Assembly: GCA_022701965.1 (NCBI GenBank)
Contig: JAKONL010000598.1
Span: 1-5,816 of the forward strand
Source of the DNA: Burkholderiaceae bacterium
GTDB taxonomy: Bacteria > Pseudomonadota > Gammaproteobacteria > Burkholderiales > Burkholderiaceae
Length of the DNA stretch: 5,816 bases
Direction: 5' to 3'
Position numbers and translations under genes: made by a program
In this document: positions 4,973-5,816 of the stretch, piece by piece
Numbering within the stretch: position 1 is the stretch's first letter
How the letters are laid out: each line of letters begins with the position of its first letter
Notes under the pieces: model-generated
Told to the model about the DNA's origin: nothing
What the model saw: the letters and a program-made list of their open reading frames with translations, nothing else
Database searches by the model: none

Positions 4973-5490
4973 CGACAGCCACCAGAAACCACCTCCCCGT
5001 CGAAGAGGCGCTCGACGAGACCGACGGCCGCTACCTGCGCAAGGCGATCTACTGGTCGCACGCGGCCGCGCGGCGCGGCAACCGGCCCTTCGGCGCCATC
5101 GTCGTCTCGGCAGAGGGCGAAGTCCTGTCCGAGGCCTACAACAACACCTTCGAGACCGGCGACTGTACCGGCCACGCCGAGATGGGCGCGATCCGCGCGC
5201 TGGCCGCACGCCGCCCCAGCCGCGAGGCGCTGGCCGGCGCGACGCTGTATTCGTCGGGCGAGCCCTGCGTGATGTGCGCCGGCGCGATCTTCTGGTCGAA
5301 CATCGGCCGCGTGGTATTCGGCATCGACGCCGAACGCCTGCGCGTGTTCCGCGGCGAGCGGCAGGACCAACGCGACGCCGAGCTCTCGTGCCGCGACGTG
5401 TTCCGCGCCTCGCCGCATCCGATCGAGTGCATCGGCCCGGCGCTGATCGACGAGGCCTCCGCCCCGCACGAAGGCGCCTGGAAAGACTGA
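4969..5490 (+). CDS. guanine-deaminase-like zinc deaminase (CDA superfamily)
   Basis: This 173-aa cytoplasmic enzyme carries the zinc-dependent deaminase signatures: His69-Ala-Glu71 (HAEMGAIRAL), with the catalytic proton-shuttle Glu, and Pro99-Cys100-x2-Cys103 (EPCVMCAGAIFW). The PFGAIVV segment at 40-46, the NN pair at 58-59 and the C-terminal extension after the zinc site resemble the small bacterial guanine deaminases of the GuaD type more than TadA. No tRNA-binding features stand out. A GuaD reaction would turn guanine into xanthine plus ammonia, giving the ligand of the riboswitch that leads this operon. It starts in an ATGA overlap with the binding protein gene and ends in a TGATG overlap with ureD, so expression is coupled to both. 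Cytosine, another purine base or an unknown aminoheterocycle remain possible substrates. The superfamily is certain and the substrate is inferred. Confidence 0.92.
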   Translation: MTTATRNHLPVEEALDETDGRYLRKAIYWSHAAARRGNRPFGAIVVSAEGEVLSEAYNNTFETGDCTGHAEMGAIRALAARRPSREALAGATLYSSGEPCVMCAGAIFWSNIGRVVFGIDAERLRVFRGERQDQRDAELSCRDVFRASPHPIECIGPALIDEASAPHEGAWKD

Positions 5491-5816
5491 TGCCATGGCA
5501 CGCGAGACTCGCGCTCGACTACAGCACCGAGCGTGAACGAACCGTCGCGCGCTTCCGCCACGACGGCCCGCTGCGCATCCTGCAGAGCCTGTATCCGGAA
5601 GGCGATGCGGTCTGCCACAACGTGCTGGTGCATCCGCCGGGCGGGCTGGTCGGCGGCGATACGCTCGACATCGACATCACCGCCGCCGTCGGCAGCCACG
5701 GGCTGGTCACGACGCCGGGCGCGACGCGCTTCTACCGCTCGGACGGCGACCTCGCGGTGCAGCGCACGAGCCTGCGCCTGGACACCGGCGCACGGCTCGA
5801 ATGGCTGCCGCTGGAG
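5490..5816 (+). CDS. ureD: urease accessory protein UreD (N-terminal part)
   Basis: This gene runs off the window end; 109 codons are present out of about 280 usual for UreD. UreD binds the urease apoprotein with UreF and UreG and helps insert the nickel centre. The diagnostic segments are present in order: GPLRILQSLYPEGDAVCHN (about 26-44), the HPPGGLVGGDTLDIDI block (48-63), and TTPGATRFYRS (74-84). The start ATG 5490 shares its A with the stop of the deaminase gene (TGATG), and GGAAAG at 5480-5485 lies 4 nt upstream. ureD normally heads a urease cluster with ureABC and ureEFG, so these genes are expected downstream. Placing it in an operon with a deaminase and a riboswitch-controlled binding protein suggests that urease here serves the last step of purine or ureide nitrogen recovery. 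Confidence 0.95.
   Translation, partial: MPWHARLALDYSTERERTVARFRHDGPLRILQSLYPEGDAVCHNVLVHPPGGLVGGDTLDIDITAAVGSHGLVTTPGATRFYRSDGDLAVQRTSLRLDTGARLEWLPLE

Noticed and set aside
3650..5209. Long minus-strand open frame extending the oxygenase upstream across the control region and the binding protein
   Set aside because: The extra residues are low-complexity Arg/Ala/Gly-rich shadow sequence opposite a clear gene; the family N-terminus begins at 3649.

Overview
The window is GC-rich DNA with tightly packed, translationally coupled genes. It looks like a betaproteobacterium of the Burkholderiales, perhaps Comamonadaceae such as Variovorax; this is an inference from base composition, gene content and the riboswitch class, not from a search.

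Layout. Positions 1-1926 (+) hold the 3' end of a three-gene ABC importer operon of the SsuA/TauA/NMT1 type: the C-terminal part of a substrate-binding protein, the ATPase and the permease, joined by TGATG and ATGA overlaps. A 194-aa two-helix membrane protein of unknown function follows (1984-2568, +). It meets, tail to tail with a 14-bp overlap, a Rieske non-heme iron oxygenase on the minus strand (2555-3649). A 294-bp divergent control region (3650-3943) separates the oxygenase from a second + strand operon: a Tat-type NMT1-family binding protein (3944-4972), a guanine-deaminase-like enzyme (4969-5490) and the start of the urease accessory gene ureD (5490 to the window end). All joints in that operon are 1-4 bp overlaps.

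The control region is the main discovery. It contains two copies, one per direction, of an RNA whose conserved loops are identical while the stems differ in sequence and still pair. I recognise it as the NMT1-motif (xanthine/uric acid) riboswitch. Each copy starts about 12 bp downstream of a GG-N10-GC element, the signature of a sigma-54 promoter. The predicted transcripts therefore begin at the first bases of the riboswitch. In the oxygenase leader, the 3' strand of the closing stem P1 can instead pair over 8 bp with the Shine-Dalgarno sequence.

How the genes may work together (inference): nitrogen limitation (sigma-54) and xanthine or urate (riboswitch) would jointly control a purine-nitrogen scavenging unit. 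This would comprise uptake (binding protein), guanine deamination to xanthine, an oxygenase that may act on a purine or methylpurine, and urease for the urea released at the end of ureide breakdown. The oxygenase substrate is not known from sequence. HpxD-type hypoxanthine oxidation and Ndm-type N-demethylation are the closest precedents.
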